From contig CAISLN010000038.1 in assembly GCA_903886275.1 (NCBI GenBank), positions 124,001-188,000 of the forward strand: 64,000 nucleotides of DNA. Direction: 5' to 3'. This document shows positions 63,793 through 64,000 of the stretch, one piece after another. The DNA comes from an uncultured beta proteobacterium (GTDB taxonomy: Bacteria; Pseudomonadota; Gammaproteobacteria; Burkholderiales; Burkholderiaceae_C). The stretch's first letter is position 1, and every line of letters starts with the position of its first letter. Position numbers and translations under genes: made by a program. Under the pieces are notes generated by a model. That model made no database searches. It was not told the DNA's origin and saw only the letters and a list, made by a program, of their open reading frames with translations.

Positions 63793-64000
63793 ATGAAACT
63801 CTTGCACATCGACTCCAGCGTTCTGGCCGACAACTCGGTATCGCGCAAACTGACCGCCCAAATCGTGGCCGAATGGAGCGCCAACCACGCAGGCACCAGC
63901 GTGTCCTACCTGGACCTGGCCATCCAGGCCCCCAGCCACCTGTCGGCCGACTCGCTGGGCTTTCGTCTGCCCGCAGGCGCCGACATGAGCGAGGTGCAAA
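63793..64000 (+). CDS. azoR: FMN-dependent NADH-azoreductase (partial)
   Basis: The gene is cut by the window end after ~69 codons. It begins MKLLHIDSSVLADNSVSRKLTAQIVAEW, the usual start of AzoR/AcpD-type flavodoxin-fold reductases of quinones and azo compounds. AAAAAAAGGA precedes the ATG. A perfect palindrome lies 63 bases upstream. Confidence 0.8.
   Translation, partial: MKLLHIDSSVLADNSVSRKLTAQIVAEWSANHAGTSVSYLDLAIQAPSHLSADSLGFRLPAGADMSEVQ

Overview
The window comes from a GC-rich betaproteobacterium, most likely a Burkholderiales/Comamonadaceae member (Rhodoferax/Polaromonas-like). This is inferred from gene content (UbiB-type kinase, pirin, AcoR-like sigma-54 activator, NCS2 purine permease, inositol catabolism, Septu-type cassette) and codon use; no rRNA or tRNA gene is present to confirm it. 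I found no insertion sequence, CRISPR array or replication origin.

Layout. 0-4.7 kb is an AT-richer accessory stretch: an HrgA-like wHTH protein, a nuclease-plus-DUF2075 ATPase, and a DUF6765 protein behind palindromic DNA. 4.8-13.4 kb is mostly chromosomal housekeeping (HupE/UreJ-like protein, TPR protein, rRNA-type methyltransferase, UbiB-family kinase, oxygenase-like protein, pirin). It holds a small toxin-antitoxin operon whose toxin has been gutted by an internal deletion. 13.6-23.9 kb is regulatory and respiratory: a sigma-54 activator, then a trimethylamine N-oxide (TMAO) respiration locus. That locus has torR divergent from torC-torD-torA, a cytoplasmic TorS-like hybrid kinase and mobB. 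TorR boxes lie in the torR-torC gap and probably also in front of torA.

23.9-27.1 kb holds two full-length paralogous proteins of unknown function. 27.1-37.3 kb holds an NTF2-FMO fusion, an MFS transporter, a small HNH protein, a radical SAM protein, a MacAB-like exporter (MFP, FtsX permease, ATPase) with an AraC remnant, and a MipA/OmpV porin-like protein. 37.4-47.7 kb is inositol catabolism (iolC-iolD-iolE-iolB, then a LysR gene and mmsA/iolA), interrupted by a HigBA-like module flanked by a duplicated scrap of iolB. 47.7-51.8 kb is an accessory or defence cassette: an AlbA/Schlafen-domain protein, a broken NCS2 permease fragment and a Septu-like ptuA-ptuB pair. 52.2-64 kb returns to metabolism and signalling: an intact NCS2 permease, an AhpD-like/methyltransferase/rhodanese operon behind a CsoR/CstR-like palindrome, a GGDEF-EAL protein, a chemoreceptor, an SsuABC/TauABC-type importer, a patatin-like lipase and the start of an azoreductase gene.

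The most notable observations are: (1) the tor locus with direct-repeat tor boxes and a soluble TorS-like kinase; (2) the unrecognised paralogous pair; (3) a dispersed hairpin repeat whose two copies differ by a compensatory base-pair change; (4) the deleted toxin with intact antitoxin and double operator; (5) partial copies of neighbouring metabolic genes (iolB, NCS2 permease) beside toxin-antitoxin or defence cassettes. Function calls rest on reading the translations by eye, with no database search.
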